From Chloroflexota bacterium (GTDB lineage: Bacteria > Chloroflexota > UBA6077 > SHYK01): a DNA stretch of 64,000 bases. The DNA is taken from positions 421,451 to 485,450 of the forward strand of contig SHYK01000002.1 in NCBI GenBank assembly GCA_009692845.1, given 5' to 3'. This document shows positions 38,620-47,709 of the stretch, one piece after another (the first letter of the stretch is position 1; each line of letters opens with the position of its first letter). A model generated the notes under the pieces. It was not told the DNA's origin. It did not search any database and was given only the letters and a program-made list of their open reading frames with translations. A program made the position numbers and the translations under genes.

Positions 38620-38649
38620 TTTATCCTTGTCAATCGTGATTTATCCTTG
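38620..38649. repeat. 10-bp direct repeat in the pyrR/pucR intergenic region
   Basis: TTTATCCTTG occurs at 38620-38629 and again at 38640-38649, exactly 20 bases (about two helical turns) apart, directly upstream of the pucR -35. Good placement for a dimeric activator or repressor, perhaps PucR itself. Confidence 0.55.
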
Positions 38650-38652
38650 CGC

Positions 38653-38682
38653 TTGTTCGGTTGCGCCAGGGGATCGTACTAT
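38653..38682 (+). promoter_or_regulatory. pucR promoter, probably giving a leaderless mRNA
   Basis: TTGTTC (38653-38658), 18-base spacer, TACTAT (38677-38682). The GTG at 38688 begins five bases after the -10, where transcription itself should start. Confidence 0.5.
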
Positions 38683-38687
38683 TCACT

Positions 38688-40427
38688 GTGCAAATTGCCC
38701 GAAGTGTGCGTGACCCACGATCTTCGGTGACCGTTGCCGATGCGCTACGGCTGGCGCTCCCGCCTGGGACGCGCGTGGTGCGAGGCCAACAGCATCTCCG
38801 CCGAGCAGTCAGTTGGGTGCGCCTATTTGTCACCCGTCCATATCAGCTCAATGCCATTGAGCCGGACGCGCTGGTCATCTTGTCACTTCGAGGGCTCGAC
38901 TCCTCAACCCAGCGTCAACGACTTCCCGGCCTGATCGACGCTCTGGTTGCCGCATCAGTTTCGGCGGTGGTATTGACCGGCGAATCCCCGGAAGTCTACG
39001 AGAGGGCCGAGTTCAGCGATGCCATTTCAGTGCTGGTACTGCCAAAGGATGTCGTCCTTCCCGAGATCGAGCGGGCCGTGATCGCCCTGATCTTGGATCG
39101 AACCAGTCAAGTAGAGCGTCGGGTGGCTGAGGTTTATCAAGAGCTCATTCAACTCGCATTGTCCGACGCCCCCTTGACCGCACTTGCGACGACGTTGTCG
39201 CAAGCGGCGGAGCAGGTGATCTATCTTGAGGACGAGTACGGAGCGCTTCAGGCCTTAGCGGTGCCCGACGACCATGAGGCGAGGGGGTTGCCTTCGGGCG
39301 AACAGGCGCTCGGACTGTATTCCGCAAGAGAAGTGCTCGGAATCTCGCCATCAAATCCAGCCGGTCCCGGCTATTCCGGGCAGCCGATCCGCAGAACTCT
39401 CGCGGATGGTCGGCATGCGATCTGCTGCGCGCCCATTGCCCTGGGTGGCGCTATCACCGGTTTCTTGACCATTCTGGGCGATACGGATCAAATTCAAGAT
39501 CTCGACGAACAGCTCGTAGTTCGGAGCGCTTCGGCTTTCGCCATCCCGATCGCCAAGCAGCGCGCGATCATCGAAACCCAGACTCGTATCCAGGGCAGCT
39601 TCCTGGAGACACTCTTCTCGGGCAATCTGCACAACGAAGACGATATTCTCGCGCGAGCGAGCTATCTGGGCCACAACCTCCGCGAACCCTACCTGACCGC
39701 CTGCTTCGTGGTCGACGCGCATTTATTCCAACGCAATGGGGAGAGCGCAGAGCCTCAACGCGCAGCCCTTTGGGCGTCGGTGCTGGAGGCCGCCCGCCGA
39801 GACTTCTCCGACGAATGGCCGCGAGCCCTCCTCAAAGACCGGGGCAGGTCGCTGGCAGTGCTGGTCCCATCCACGGGTGATCTTCCGGATGGATCATTTC
39901 GAGAGGTCCTCGATCGCATCCGGGTTCGTCTGAATCGCTTGATGAGCGACGGCGCGGCGACCTGCGGCCTCGGGCCGAGCGCCAGCGGACCGGCGGACAT
40001 TGTTCGATCCTTCCTGCAGGCGGAGCAAGCTGCCCGCATCGGCGGCCAGTTCCTAGGGGGGGACCAAACGGTCGCTTTCGATGAATTAGGGGTCTACCGG
40101 CTCTTGGCCAGCGTGGAAAGCCAAACGGCGCTCGACAGCTTTTATGAGGAGTTTCTTGGCCCCCTGGAAGCCTACGACGCACGGTACAACGGTGAGCTTA
40201 TCGACACCCTCGCGGGCTTTTTTTCATCGAACGGAAACCACGCTCGGGCTGCGGAGGCGCTCCATCTCCACCGAAATACCCTGCTTTACCGTCTCTCCCG
40301 CATCGAAGCGCTGACTGGCCACGACCTGGGTGATTCGGAAACCCGTCTCTCTTTACAGCTCGCCCTAAAGATTGGTCACCTCGGAAATCGCAGATTCATG
40401 AGGCCCATCAGCGGAGAAAGGAATTGA
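38688..40427 (+). CDS. PucR-family transcriptional regulator
   Basis: About 579 aa. N-terminal PucR domain (VTVADALRLALPPGTRVV; LVILSLRGL), a central GAF-like/GGDEF-like region, and the C-terminal HTH_30 domain (FFSSNGNHARAAEALHLHRNTLLYRLSRIEALTG). Family members control purine catabolism, amino-acid or GABA use and react to nitrogen metabolites. Start set at GTG 38688 because the only good -10 ends five bases before it; a TTG at 38661 would lie upstream of that -10. glnA follows after three bases, so it is probably co-transcribed and the likely target. Confidence 0.87.
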   Translation: MQIARSVRDPRSSVTVADALRLALPPGTRVVRGQQHLRRAVSWVRLFVTRPYQLNAIEPDALVILSLRGLDSSTQRQRLPGLIDALVAASVSAVVLTGESPEVYERAEFSDAISVLVLPKDVVLPEIERAVIALILDRTSQVERRVAEVYQELIQLALSDAPLTALATTLSQAAEQVIYLEDEYGALQALAVPDDHEARGLPSGEQALGLYSAREVLGISPSNPAGPGYSGQPIRRTLADGRHAICCAPIALGGAITGFLTILGDTDQIQDLDEQLVVRSASAFAIPIAKQRAIIETQTRIQGSFLETLFSGNLHNEDDILARASYLGHNLREPYLTACFVVDAHLFQRNGESAEPQRAALWASVLEAARRDFSDEWPRALLKDRGRSLAVLVPSTGDLPDGSFREVLDRIRVRLNRLMSDGAATCGLGPSASGPADIVRSFLQAEQAARIGGQFLGGDQTVAFDELGVYRLLASVESQTALDSFYEEFLGPLEAYDARYNGELIDTLAGFFSSNGNHARAAEALHLHRNTLLYRLSRIEALTGHDLGDSETRLSLQLALKIGHLGNRRFMRPISGERN

Positions 40428-40430
40428 GTC

Positions 40431-41792
40431 ATGCCGCTCTCTGAAGCCGATCAGGCACTACGCGCGGAGGTATTTGCCCGCGCCGAGCAACAAGGAATTA
40501 AGTTCGTCAATCTCCAGTTCACGGATATCGTGGGTGCCGCAAAGAGCGTCACCATTCCATTCCACAAGCTCAAGGACGCAGAGGACCATGGACTTTGGTT
40601 CGATGGTTCGGCGATTGAGGGGTTCGCTCGTATTCATGAGAGCGATATGTACCTGGACCCGGACTTATCCACTTTCGCCCCTATCCCATGGGAAGCCGGC
40701 GAAAACGCAACCGCCCGAGTGGTCTGCAACGTCTACAACCCAGATGGGGCTGAGTTCGCCGGCGATCCGCGCTATGTCCTACGTCGCGGACTTGAACGGG
40801 CCCTCAAGCTGGGGGTGATCTACCAGACCAGCCCCGAGCTCGAATTTTTCCTGATCCGGCCCGGCCAAGACCATCCCGGGAGCGGACTGCCCGGGGCAGA
40901 TCGGGCCGGCTACTTTGACTCGACCCAGGATGAACTCGCCGATGTGCGCAACGACATCGTGACGGCACTCGAACAGATGGAAATAATGGTGGAGGCCAGC
41001 CACCATGAAGTAGCCAGTGGCCAGCACGAGATTGATTTGCGCTATGCGGATGCGCTGCGCACTGCCGACAATGTAATGGCAGTCAAAATGGCAGTCAAAG
41101 CGATTGCCCAGAGGCGGGGGCTTGCCGCTACTTTTATGCCGAAGCCCTTCCTCGGTTTGAACGGGTCAGGAATGCACATTCACCAGAGCCTGGCGGATCT
41201 GGCTGCCCACCGTAATCTGTTCTTCGACGGCGACGACGACTACGAAATCTCACAGATGGCTCGTCATTTCGCTGCTGGCCAACTCGTTCACGCCCGAGGG
41301 ATATGCGCGATCCTAGCACCCCTCGTGAATTCTTACAAACGACTGGTGCCCGGATACGAAGCTCCAGCCTACATTAGCTGGGCGCGGACCAACCGATCCG
41401 CCCTGCTGCGCGTTCCGCGGATCAATAGCCACCGCCCGGAATCCACCCGAATCGAGCTTCGGTGTCCGGATCCCAGCTGCAATCCGTATCTGGCCTTCGC
41501 GGTCATGCTCGCAGCCGGTTTAGACGGAATTCAGCACGAGCTGCCTCTGCAGAATGCAGTCGAAGAAGACCTTTTCCAGCTCGACGATCCAGCGTTGGCC
41601 GGCCATGGCCTCGGCCCGCTGCCCACCTCTCTGGGGCAGGCGCTTCAGGAACTCGAGCGGGATCAGGTGATCCTCGATGCGCTCGGCGAGCAAGTCGCGG
41701 AGTGGTTCATCGAGGCAAAGCGGAAAGAATGGAGCGAGTACCGCACCCAGATCACCCAATGGGAGTGGGATCGCTACCTGACCTCCTCTTAG
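40431..41792 (+). CDS. glnA: Glutamine synthetase type I (GSI-alpha-like)
   Basis: Assimilates ammonia into glutamine. 453 aa: beta-grasp start with FTDIVGAAKSV, WFDGSAIEGFARIHESDM, metal and ATP residues in ASHHEVASGQHEID, the active-site KPFLGLNGSGMHIHQSL, VPGYEAPAYISWARTNRSALLRVP and RIELRCPDPSCNPYLAFAVM. The adenylylation-site loop of GSI-beta enzymes is absent, so regulation is probably transcriptional or by feedback. AAAGGA lies about nine bases before ATG. Operon with the PucR gene. Confidence 0.94.
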   Translation: MPLSEADQALRAEVFARAEQQGIKFVNLQFTDIVGAAKSVTIPFHKLKDAEDHGLWFDGSAIEGFARIHESDMYLDPDLSTFAPIPWEAGENATARVVCNVYNPDGAEFAGDPRYVLRRGLERALKLGVIYQTSPELEFFLIRPGQDHPGSGLPGADRAGYFDSTQDELADVRNDIVTALEQMEIMVEASHHEVASGQHEIDLRYADALRTADNVMAVKMAVKAIAQRRGLAATFMPKPFLGLNGSGMHIHQSLADLAAHRNLFFDGDDDYEISQMARHFAAGQLVHARGICAILAPLVNSYKRLVPGYEAPAYISWARTNRSALLRVPRINSHRPESTRIELRCPDPSCNPYLAFAVMLAAGLDGIQHELPLQNAVEEDLFQLDDPALAGHGLGPLPTSLGQALQELERDQVILDALGEQVAEWFIEAKRKEWSEYRTQITQWEWDRYLTSS

Positions 41793-41807
41793 AGGATCTG
41801 CCCCGCG

Positions 41808-42473
41808 TCATACTGCCCGCCCCCAGTGAATTGCGACCGAGCTCAAGCCCAGTCTTCGAAAATCCACCCCCTCGAATCCGACCTCATGCATCAGGGCGAC
41901 CAGCCGCTCCGGCGCCGGCAGGGGGTCCACTGAAGCCGGCAAGTAACGGTAGGCGCTCCACTCGTCGGTGAGTATTCCACCGAGCCAGGGAACTATGGAT
42001 CGAAGATACCATCGGGCCAGCGAGCCGGTCACTCCCGGGAGCGGGTGAGTGACGTCCAGGGCCACCAACCTGCCACCCTTGCGCAGAACCCGATGCATTT
42101 CCGAAAGGCCGCCGCTGAGGTCGGCTAGATTCCGGAGCAGGAAGGCACTGGTCAGCCCGTCGAAGACCTGATCCGCAAACGGGAGGGCGAGCGCATCGCC
42201 CTGGATGAATTGCAAAGAGGCCGCTGGCCTAGTCCGACTCGCCTTCGCCGTGGCCGCCCGCAGCATACGCTCAGAAAAATCGAGTCCGATGACTCGGTGC
42301 GCGCCTGCATCGACCAGCTCGACGGCAAAATCGCCAGTTCCGGTGGCCAGGTCCAAGACTAAGCCCGGGGCCGCCCCGAGGTAGTGGGTGGCGACTTTCC
42401 GCCATCCCCGATGCTGACCGAGCGACATGACGTCATTGAGAAGGTCGTACCGCGGGGCGACCCGATCGAACAT
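41808..42473 (-). CDS. menG: Demethylmenaquinone methyltransferase (UbiE/MenG)
   Basis: SAM-dependent C-methylation in the last step of menaquinone synthesis. MFDRVAPRYDLLNDVMSLGQHRGWR at the N-terminus, SAM motif VLDLATGTGDFAVEL, post-I FSERMLRAA, and QGDALALPFADQVFDGL. 221 aa; the N-terminus is shorter than usual, but no better in-frame start is seen upstream. It follows recA by 53 bases on the same strand. Menaquinone use fits the inferred phylum. Confidence 0.92.
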   Translation of the reverse strand: MFDRVAPRYDLLNDVMSLGQHRGWRKVATHYLGAAPGLVLDLATGTGDFAVELVDAGAHRVIGLDFSERMLRAATAKASRTRPAASLQFIQGDALALPFADQVFDGLTSAFLLRNLADLSGGLSEMHRVLRKGGRLVALDVTHPLPGVTGSLARWYLRSIVPWLGGILTDEWSAYRYLPASVDPLPAPERLVALMHEVGFEGVDFRRLGLSSVAIHWGRAV

Positions 42474-42526
42474 GGCTCGGATCTGGGGCCCCCGCTCGCC
42501 AGACAGAGGAATTGAGCCACTTCGGT

Positions 42527-43582
42527 CTATGGAAGCGCCTCTTCTTCTTCAGCGACGCCACTTCCGACCGCTAGCCGCAGGGAGACCGCTCCCGCGGCGG
42601 CCTGTCGAATCTGCTGCTCGATCTCGTTGGCCATCTCCGGGTTCTTGCGGAGAAATTCCTTGGCGTTCTCCCGTCCTTGTCCGAGTCGGGTATCGCCGTA
42701 AGAGTAGAAGGCGCCCATCTTGTGAATGATTTCGAGCTCGGTGCCTACGTCAATCAGGCCGCCGCTTCGTGAGATGCCCTCGTTGTACATGATGTCGAAT
42801 TCGGCGACCCGAAATGGCGCCGCCACCTTGTTTTTGACCACTCTGACCCGAGTACGATTGCCGATCACGCTCGTTCCTTGTTTGATGGAATCGGTCCGCC
42901 GAATGTCTAGGCGGACCGACGCGTAGAATTTCAGGGCTCGACCGCCCGGCGTTGTCTCGGGGTTGCCGAACATCACACCAATTTTTTCCCGGAGCTGATT
43001 GGTGAAGATCATCGCCGTGTGCGAGCGGCTGATAGCCCCGGTCAGTTTTCGCAGAGCTTGAGACATGAGACGCGCCTGAAGGCCCATGTGGGAGTCGCCC
43101 ATGTCTCCTTCCAGCTCCGCTCGGGGGACCAGTGCCGCAACCGAATCGACACACACGACGTCGAGCGCTCCGCTCCGCACCAAGGCCTCGGCGATCTCCA
43201 ATGCCTGTTCGCCCGTATCGGGCTGGGACACCAGAAGGTCTTCGATATTGACACCGCAATTCTGGGCATAGATGGGGTCCAGCGCGTGCTCCGTGTCGAT
43301 AAGAGCGACGACTCCACCCGCGTTTTGGGCATTCGCCATGATGTGCTGAACGAGAGTGGTCTTCCCGGATGATTCGGGACCGAAAATCTCGGTCACTCGC
43401 CCTCTGGGGATCCCGCCGACGCCCAACGCCAGATCCAGGGAGATTGAGCCGGTCGGCACGACCTCGATGGCCAGGCGGGCGGGAGCATCGCCCAGCCGCA
43501 TGATGGAACCCTTGCCAAAGCTTTTCTCGATCTGACCCAAAGCCGAATCAAGGGCACGCTGCCGGTCAGATTCCAGTGCCAT
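42527..43582 (-). CDS. recA: Recombinase RecA
   Basis: Strand-exchange protein and SOS coprotease. 351 aa: GSIMRLGD, Walker [53 protein letters not shown] (Walker B and loop L1), [35 protein letters not shown] (loop L2) and a short acidic C-terminus. No clear SOS box was recognised upstream. Followed by menG and preceded by pncC. Confidence 0.97.
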   Translation of the reverse strand: MALESDRQRALDSALGQIEKSFGKGSIMRLGDAPARLAIEVVPTGSISLDLALGVGGIPRGRVTEIFGPESSGKTTLVQHIMANAQNAGGVVALIDTEHALDPIYAQNCGVNIEDLLVSQPDTGEQALEIAEALVRSGALDVVCVDSVAALVPRAELEGDMGDSHMGLQARLMSQALRKLTGAISRSHTAMIFTNQLREKIGVMFGNPETTPGGRALKFYASVRLDIRRTDSIKQGTSVIGNRTRVRVVKNKVAAPFRVAEFDIMYNEGISRSGGLIDVGTELEIIHKMGAFYSYGDTRLGQGRENAKEFLRKNPEMANEIEQQIRQAAAGAVSLRLAVGSGVAEEEEALP

Positions 43583-43653
43583 GCTTCGCGACCCCCAGCC
43601 TTTGCTTGACGCCCAGCGCCAGCCACAACCGAGTATAGCTCATTCGTTCTATT

Positions 43654-44139
43654 TTACACCTGCTCAATACAGTCGATCATGAGCCTCAAGGCGGCCCGGA
43701 CACTCGCGGCCCGAACTTCGGTCCGATCCCCAGGCCAGATATCGTGCCGAGTCACCGTTCCTTCGGGCGTGGCCACGGCGACGAAGACCAGACCGACCGG
43801 CTTCTCGGCGCTGCCCCCGTCCGGGCCGGCGACTCCCGTGATCCCGACACCCATCTGGGTAGCTAGTCGGATGCGAACGCCCTCAGCCATGGCTCGTGCG
43901 GTGGGCTCGCTCACCGCACCATGCGTTTCCAACGTTTCTTTCGGAACCCCCAGTAAGAGCTCCTTCACCTCATTGGCGTAGGCTACAATGCCGCCCTTCA
44001 TGTACCGAGAAGCGCCCGCAACCGAAGTAATCGCGCCCGCCAGGTTTCCACCGGTGCAGCTTTCTGCTACTGCGAGGGTCCAGCCGCGTCGGTTCAGCGC
44101 GGCACCCAATACCTGCCCGAGCACCTCATCGTCGTTCAC
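43654..44139 (-). CDS. pncC: Nicotinamide-nucleotide amidase (CinA C-terminal type)
   Basis: Deamidates NMN to NaMN in NAD recycling. 161 aa, only the CinA C-terminal domain: catalytic serine in LAVAESCTGGNLAGAIT, YMKGGIVAYANEVKELLLG, GVGITGVAGPDGGSAEKPVGLVFVA. The N-terminal molybdopterin-like domain of full CinA is absent. Lies between the RodZ-like gene and recA, as in the common rodZ-cinA-recA gene order. Confidence 0.93.
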   Translation of the reverse strand: MNDDEVLGQVLGAALNRRGWTLAVAESCTGGNLAGAITSVAGASRYMKGGIVAYANEVKELLLGVPKETLETHGAVSEPTARAMAEGVRIRLATQMGVGITGVAGPDGGSAEKPVGLVFVAVATPEGTVTRHDIWPGDRTEVRAASVRAALRLMIDCIEQV

Positions 44140-44163
44140 CGGCGCTTGCTACCGTCCGAGGGT

Positions 44164-44925
44164 TTAGCTGAACGTCCAGGCCGCCTCGACGGCTTGGCCG
44201 CGTTGGCCCAGGGTGCCTTGAGACACGCCATTTACGAGAACCTCAACTCCCCCGGCATTCCCCACCCGCAAGCGAATCCCGTGGCGCCCCGTGAAGGTGC
44301 GCAAGGAGCCCCCAGGCAAGGTCTCCGCCATTGCCGAGCTTCCATCAACCCAGGCCTCGATCCAGCTGCGGTCGATCGCGCGAGCTTCCACTACCAAGCC
44401 GGAGACAGGCGTAGCCAAAGCGGCGGCAGTGGGCGGAACGATCACAGCGGTTGGGAACGGGGTCAGTAAGGCGCTCCGTCCTTTGGTTGTGGGTAGCGCC
44501 GACTGAGTCACGCCTCCTCCGTTATCGACACTCCGCGTGTATGAGTTGTATTGCGCCTGCAGGTAAACAAAGAGTCCGATACACGAGGCAACCACCAGCA
44601 CCGTAACGACAGCCTTCAACGAGACCAGTGGGGGTCGATCCAGCACCGGAAGCGACGGTCGGACCGAGTCCCGCTCGATGGGACGGGCCCGTCCGTAACG
44701 GGCTAATAGCTCGAACGGGTCCAGCCCGAGAAAGGCCGCGTACTGACGAATCAAAGCCCGAGCGTAGACGCCGGGGGGAAGCGCCCCCAGGTCGTCGGCT
44801 TCCAGGGCAACGAGGTACCGTTGGCGAACCCGGAGCTCGTCCTGGATGTCGTTAATAGTGAGCGCACGCACCACCCGCGCCTGCTTCAGCAAGGTCCCGA
44901 TCGATGGGCTAAGGCCAGTTTCCAC
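44164..44925 (-). CDS. RodZ-like protein (HTH-TM-DUF4115)
   Basis: 253 aa. N-terminal XRE-type HTH_25 domain (LLKQARVVRALTINDIQDELRV, YLVALEADDLGALPPGVYARALIRQYA), one membrane helix (about residues 112-132), a Thr/Pro-rich linker, and a C-terminal beta domain DUF4115 (RSWIEAWVDGSSAMAETLPGGSLRTFTG, VLVNGVSQG). RodZ links MreB to the elongation machinery; MreB is not in this window. The 223 bases upstream hold nothing I can support. Confidence 0.88.
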   Translation of the reverse strand: METGLSPSIGTLLKQARVVRALTINDIQDELRVRQRYLVALEADDLGALPPGVYARALIRQYAAFLGLDPFELLARYGRARPIERDSVRPSLPVLDRPPLVSLKAVVTVLVVASCIGLFVYLQAQYNSYTRSVDNGGGVTQSALPTTKGRSALLTPFPTAVIVPPTAAALATPVSGLVVEARAIDRSWIEAWVDGSSAMAETLPGGSLRTFTGRHGIRLRVGNAGGVEVLVNGVSQGTLGQRGQAVEAAWTFS

Positions 44926-45148
44926 GTCACCCCTTCCAGGGTAGCTCCTCGCTGAGCCAGCCTATCATAACCAATGCTACCCCTCGGCCAGGCGCTTCCC
45001 GATTGGCCCGAATGGCACCGGGTCGGTTCGCATCACACTTAATCGGTGGCCATGGGGTTGAGCCCGGGCGACATTGCCTGAACGTTCGGATCTCCGCCAT
45101 CATGTTAGGTTCTTCGAGCGCATCCTTTTGCCGAGTAAAGCCGACCAA

Positions 45149-45775
45149 ATGCCACCCGATTTGCTCCAGGCCCTCATGGATCCAACTGCTCCGCTGCCGG
45201 CAACCTGGCCGACCGGGGCCCTAGGCGCCTTCCTGCTGTTCTGCTTCCCGGTCGGCGGGGGCATCCCGGCCGGCGTGCTGATCGCTCGGGACGGTGGACT
45301 CTCATTCTTGAGCACGGCTTTGCTCTACCTGATTTCCGACGTCCTGCTGGCCTTTACAAATGAACCGCTCGTGTGGCTGCTTCGCTGGATTGGGCGCCAT
45401 GTGGCGGTCGTCAGACGCATCTGGTCGGCTTTCGCCAGGCTGGGTGCCCGAGCGGGACTCAGTGGTTCAGGAGTCCAGGGACGAATGGGTATTGTCCTGG
45501 TCGCACTTATGGTCTCGCTGACCAGCGGACGTGCCGCTGCTGCAGCCGCCGGTCACGGCTTTGTGCCGGGATGGTCCCTGGCGATTGCCGGTGACATGAT
45601 CTACTTCTTTCTGCTCATGGGCTCGACGCTTTGGTTGAGCGCGATGTTCGGGAACGATCGGCTGGTCGTTGGCCTCATGCTGGGCTTCTCGCTGATTCTT
45701 CCCCTCGCCTTCCGGCGGCTCCTCAAGCGCCCGAACCGTTTCTCCTATACTCGTCCCACTGCCCCTTCGGCCTGA
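45149..45775 (+). CDS. Multi-pass membrane protein, unknown function
   Basis: About 208 aa with five predicted membrane segments: residues about 18-38 (GAFLLFCFPVGGGIPAGVLIA), 48-66, 104-124, 140-160 and 168-185, plus a basic tail. The FPVGGGIPAG segment faintly resembles the small multidrug-export (PF06695) family, but I would not assign it. Start chosen at ATG 45149; the frame extends upstream to 45074. The ribosome-binding site is weak. The next gene follows after 20 bases. Confidence 0.65.
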   Translation: MPPDLLQALMDPTAPLPATWPTGALGAFLLFCFPVGGGIPAGVLIARDGGLSFLSTALLYLISDVLLAFTNEPLVWLLRWIGRHVAVVRRIWSAFARLGARAGLSGSGVQGRMGIVLVALMVSLTSGRAAAAAAGHGFVPGWSLAIAGDMIYFFLLMGSTLWLSAMFGNDRLVVGLMLGFSLILPLAFRRLLKRPNRFSYTRPTAPSA

Positions 45776-45795
45776 TCTAGCGGGAGACGAACCAC

Positions 45796-46500
45796 ATGGA
45801 CAGCCAGCTGGACACCACCAATTTCTTCGATTGGTTCGCGTCTCCCGAATTCCCATTTACGCGTGAATTGATCGAACAAGTCGTGGCCATGGACGAGCAA
45901 GTGGCCAGCGACGCCGGCCCGGTCACCGGACTTAGTTTTTCCGTGGTCAGCTGGTCCGAGCTGTGCGCCTTGCTCACCAAGCGGATCGCCGAGATCCTGG
46001 AGGAATACCCCACCGAGATCGCGCCCGAGCTTGCTTTCCAGTTGCGCATGCAGTTCCTGACCTTTTTCCTCGCCGCGCTAGCCTGGAAGGCTGAACAGCT
46101 CTATGGAGACGTCGCCCGGGTGGCTCTCCTTGACTCGATCCTGGGGGAGGCGACCGTCGAGCTGGTCAGGCGGTCGGGCAAGGCAACCGGGATCGATGGG
46201 GATGTGGACGCCGTGCATCAGGCCCTCGACTATGGCCGAGATGCGCAAGTGGCCTACCAGAGCTGCGACCAGTTGGAAGATGGAGTCGGCTCCTCGTTTA
46301 ACGAACGGACATTCGTTGGAAAGCTCGGTGGCCAGGTCTGCAGCTTGCTCTCCATCGACAACGAAACTTTTCGCATGTCAGTCGCACGCGCTGGCCTGGT
46401 GCCCATCAAGGTGGTGCCAGTGTTGGCCGGGGAGCAGTCGTCTTTGCTCTGGCTGATGAGCGCAGCATTGGCCAACATCGCCGAAGAGCACCCGCTCTAA
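45796..46500 (+). CDS. Protein of unknown function
   Basis: 234 aa, soluble, acidic, mostly helical (LAFQLRMQFLTFFLAALAWKAEQLYGDVARVALLDSIL). AGCGGGAGACG lies ahead of the ATG. I recognise no domain. Its stop codon is the first three bases of a perfect 22-bp terminator hairpin. Probably in one transcript with the membrane protein upstream. Confidence 0.7.
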   Translation: MDSQLDTTNFFDWFASPEFPFTRELIEQVVAMDEQVASDAGPVTGLSFSVVSWSELCALLTKRIAEILEEYPTEIAPELAFQLRMQFLTFFLAALAWKAEQLYGDVARVALLDSILGEATVELVRRSGKATGIDGDVDAVHQALDYGRDAQVAYQSCDQLEDGVGSSFNERTFVGKLGGQVCSLLSIDNETFRMSVARAGLVPIKVVPVLAGEQSSLLWLMSAALANIAEEHPL

Positions 46501-46545
46501 CCGAAAACAGGCCCCCCGAAGGATCGGGGGGCCTGTTTTCGGTTA
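46498..46545. terminator. Bidirectional intrinsic terminator
   Basis: A perfect 22-bp inverted repeat (46498-46519 and 46524-46545) around an AGGA loop. It contains CCCCCC/GGGGGG in the stem and AAAA/TTTT runs on each arm, so it could work on both strands. It lies between two convergent genes and includes the upstream TAA. Confidence 0.85.
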
Positions 46546-46564
46546 ATTTGGTCGATGGGGCGGG

Positions 46565-46948
46565 TCAGGCCCCCAGGCGAAAGTTCCCCATGCCGGCCGG
46601 ATACTGAGAATCATCCAGGAACGTCGCAACCAGCGCATCCACTCGCTCGGCGGCCTTGGTCAGCCGGTCCTCGGCCGCTCCAGCCAGGTTCACTTCTTCC
46701 ATCCACATTCCAGTGAATTGGTAGCTCATCTCGCTACCCAGTACGTAGCCACGGGCAACCTGCCAGCGCAGTGCGCCTTCTGGATGTTGAACCTGGAGAA
46801 TCCGGGGGGGCCGCCCACTGCGGAGCTCAAGCTTCGCGACCGGGGCCCCGTCATCATCCGGCTCGGTCTTAAAGCTGGCCCCTTTGCGGTCCGTGGCGGC
46901 CGTCGTCATGGCCTTCTCTAGATGCTTGGTCAAGTCGCTGAACGCCAA
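46565..46948 (-). CDS. Protein of unknown function
   Basis: 127 aa, soluble, no recognised domain. Helical N-terminus (SDLTKHLEKAMTTAATDRKG), a central beta-like part (PPRILQVQHPEGALRWQVARGYVLG) and a helical C-terminus (AEDRLTKAAERVDALVATFL). It ends 20 bases from the bidirectional terminator. The preceding CCTCC-rich region gives AGGAGG about 8 bases before ATG. Real gene likely; function unknown. Confidence 0.7.
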   Translation of the reverse strand: MAFSDLTKHLEKAMTTAATDRKGASFKTEPDDDGAPVAKLELRSGRPPRILQVQHPEGALRWQVARGYVLGSEMSYQFTGMWMEEVNLAGAAEDRLTKAAERVDALVATFLDDSQYPAGMGNFRLGA

Positions 46949-47074
46949 GGCTTCCCTCCTCCTAAAGAATTCCGAAGTTTATCATGCCTCACGGGCAAAC
47001 CGCGCTTCGCACGAAGCCCAACCCAGCTCAGCTCATTCGAATTCGGACCAGAGCGCTTGCGACTGCATCGCGGC

Positions 47075-47656
47075 TCAGGACTTCTGACCTGGTCCATAGG
47101 TGCGAGTCTCAATAAGGCTCCCATTGTGCTCGACCGTGACTTCAATGCGGGTCGCCTGCTTAGCCGCGCCGAAGGCCGGACAACGGTACGTTCCCTGGTT
47201 CACCGCTTCACGCACCTGGTCCGAGCTGGCCACGGAATCGATTCGGACGATATAGGTGAGGCGCGCGAAGCCGACCGCGTCCCTGGGGTCCTCGGGTGCG
47301 CCCGGTCCGAAGTAGCCGGCGATCTCGCACTCCATACTATCGATCTGGATTCCCATCAGGACGGCACTCTTCAGCGTCCAAACCTGGTGGCACATCATGA
47401 TGCCGGCCAGGAAGTATCGGAGCGGCGCCGGTCCGGCATCGTGCCCACCCATCGGGACCGCTTCATCTGAGATGAAGCTATGGCCCTCGACGGTCGCTCG
47501 AAACTGCAGGTCGAAGAGCGCGGTGCTCTTGACGGTTGTCACCGGGGTTGGGCTCTCAACCGCTGGTCCGGTGGTCCGCTCCACCATCTGTCGCTGGGCG
47601 ACTTCCTTAACTTTCGGGCTCACCTGAAGCACAGATTCCTCCTCGTAATTCGACAC
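47075..47656 (-). CDS. OsmC/Ohr-family protein
   Basis: 193 aa. The family removes organic hydroperoxides or related reactive species through two cysteines: one in IMMCHQVWTL and one in TYRCPAFGAA, at the spacing expected for OsmC. VEGHSFISDEAVPMGGHDAGPAPLRYFLAG covers the conserved substrate-pocket motif. Sits next to the CMD-like gene, another peroxide- or thiol-related fold, on one strand. Confidence 0.84.
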   Translation of the reverse strand: MSNYEEESVLQVSPKVKEVAQRQMVERTTGPAVESPTPVTTVKSTALFDLQFRATVEGHSFISDEAVPMGGHDAGPAPLRYFLAGIMMCHQVWTLKSAVLMGIQIDSMECEIAGYFGPGAPEDPRDAVGFARLTYIVRIDSVASSDQVREAVNQGTYRCPAFGAAKQATRIEVTVEHNGSLIETRTYGPGQKS

Positions 47657-47709
47657 GCCTCGCTAGACTCACCACTCTTCCTACGTAGGGTTCCGAGCCG
47701 ATAACGTTC

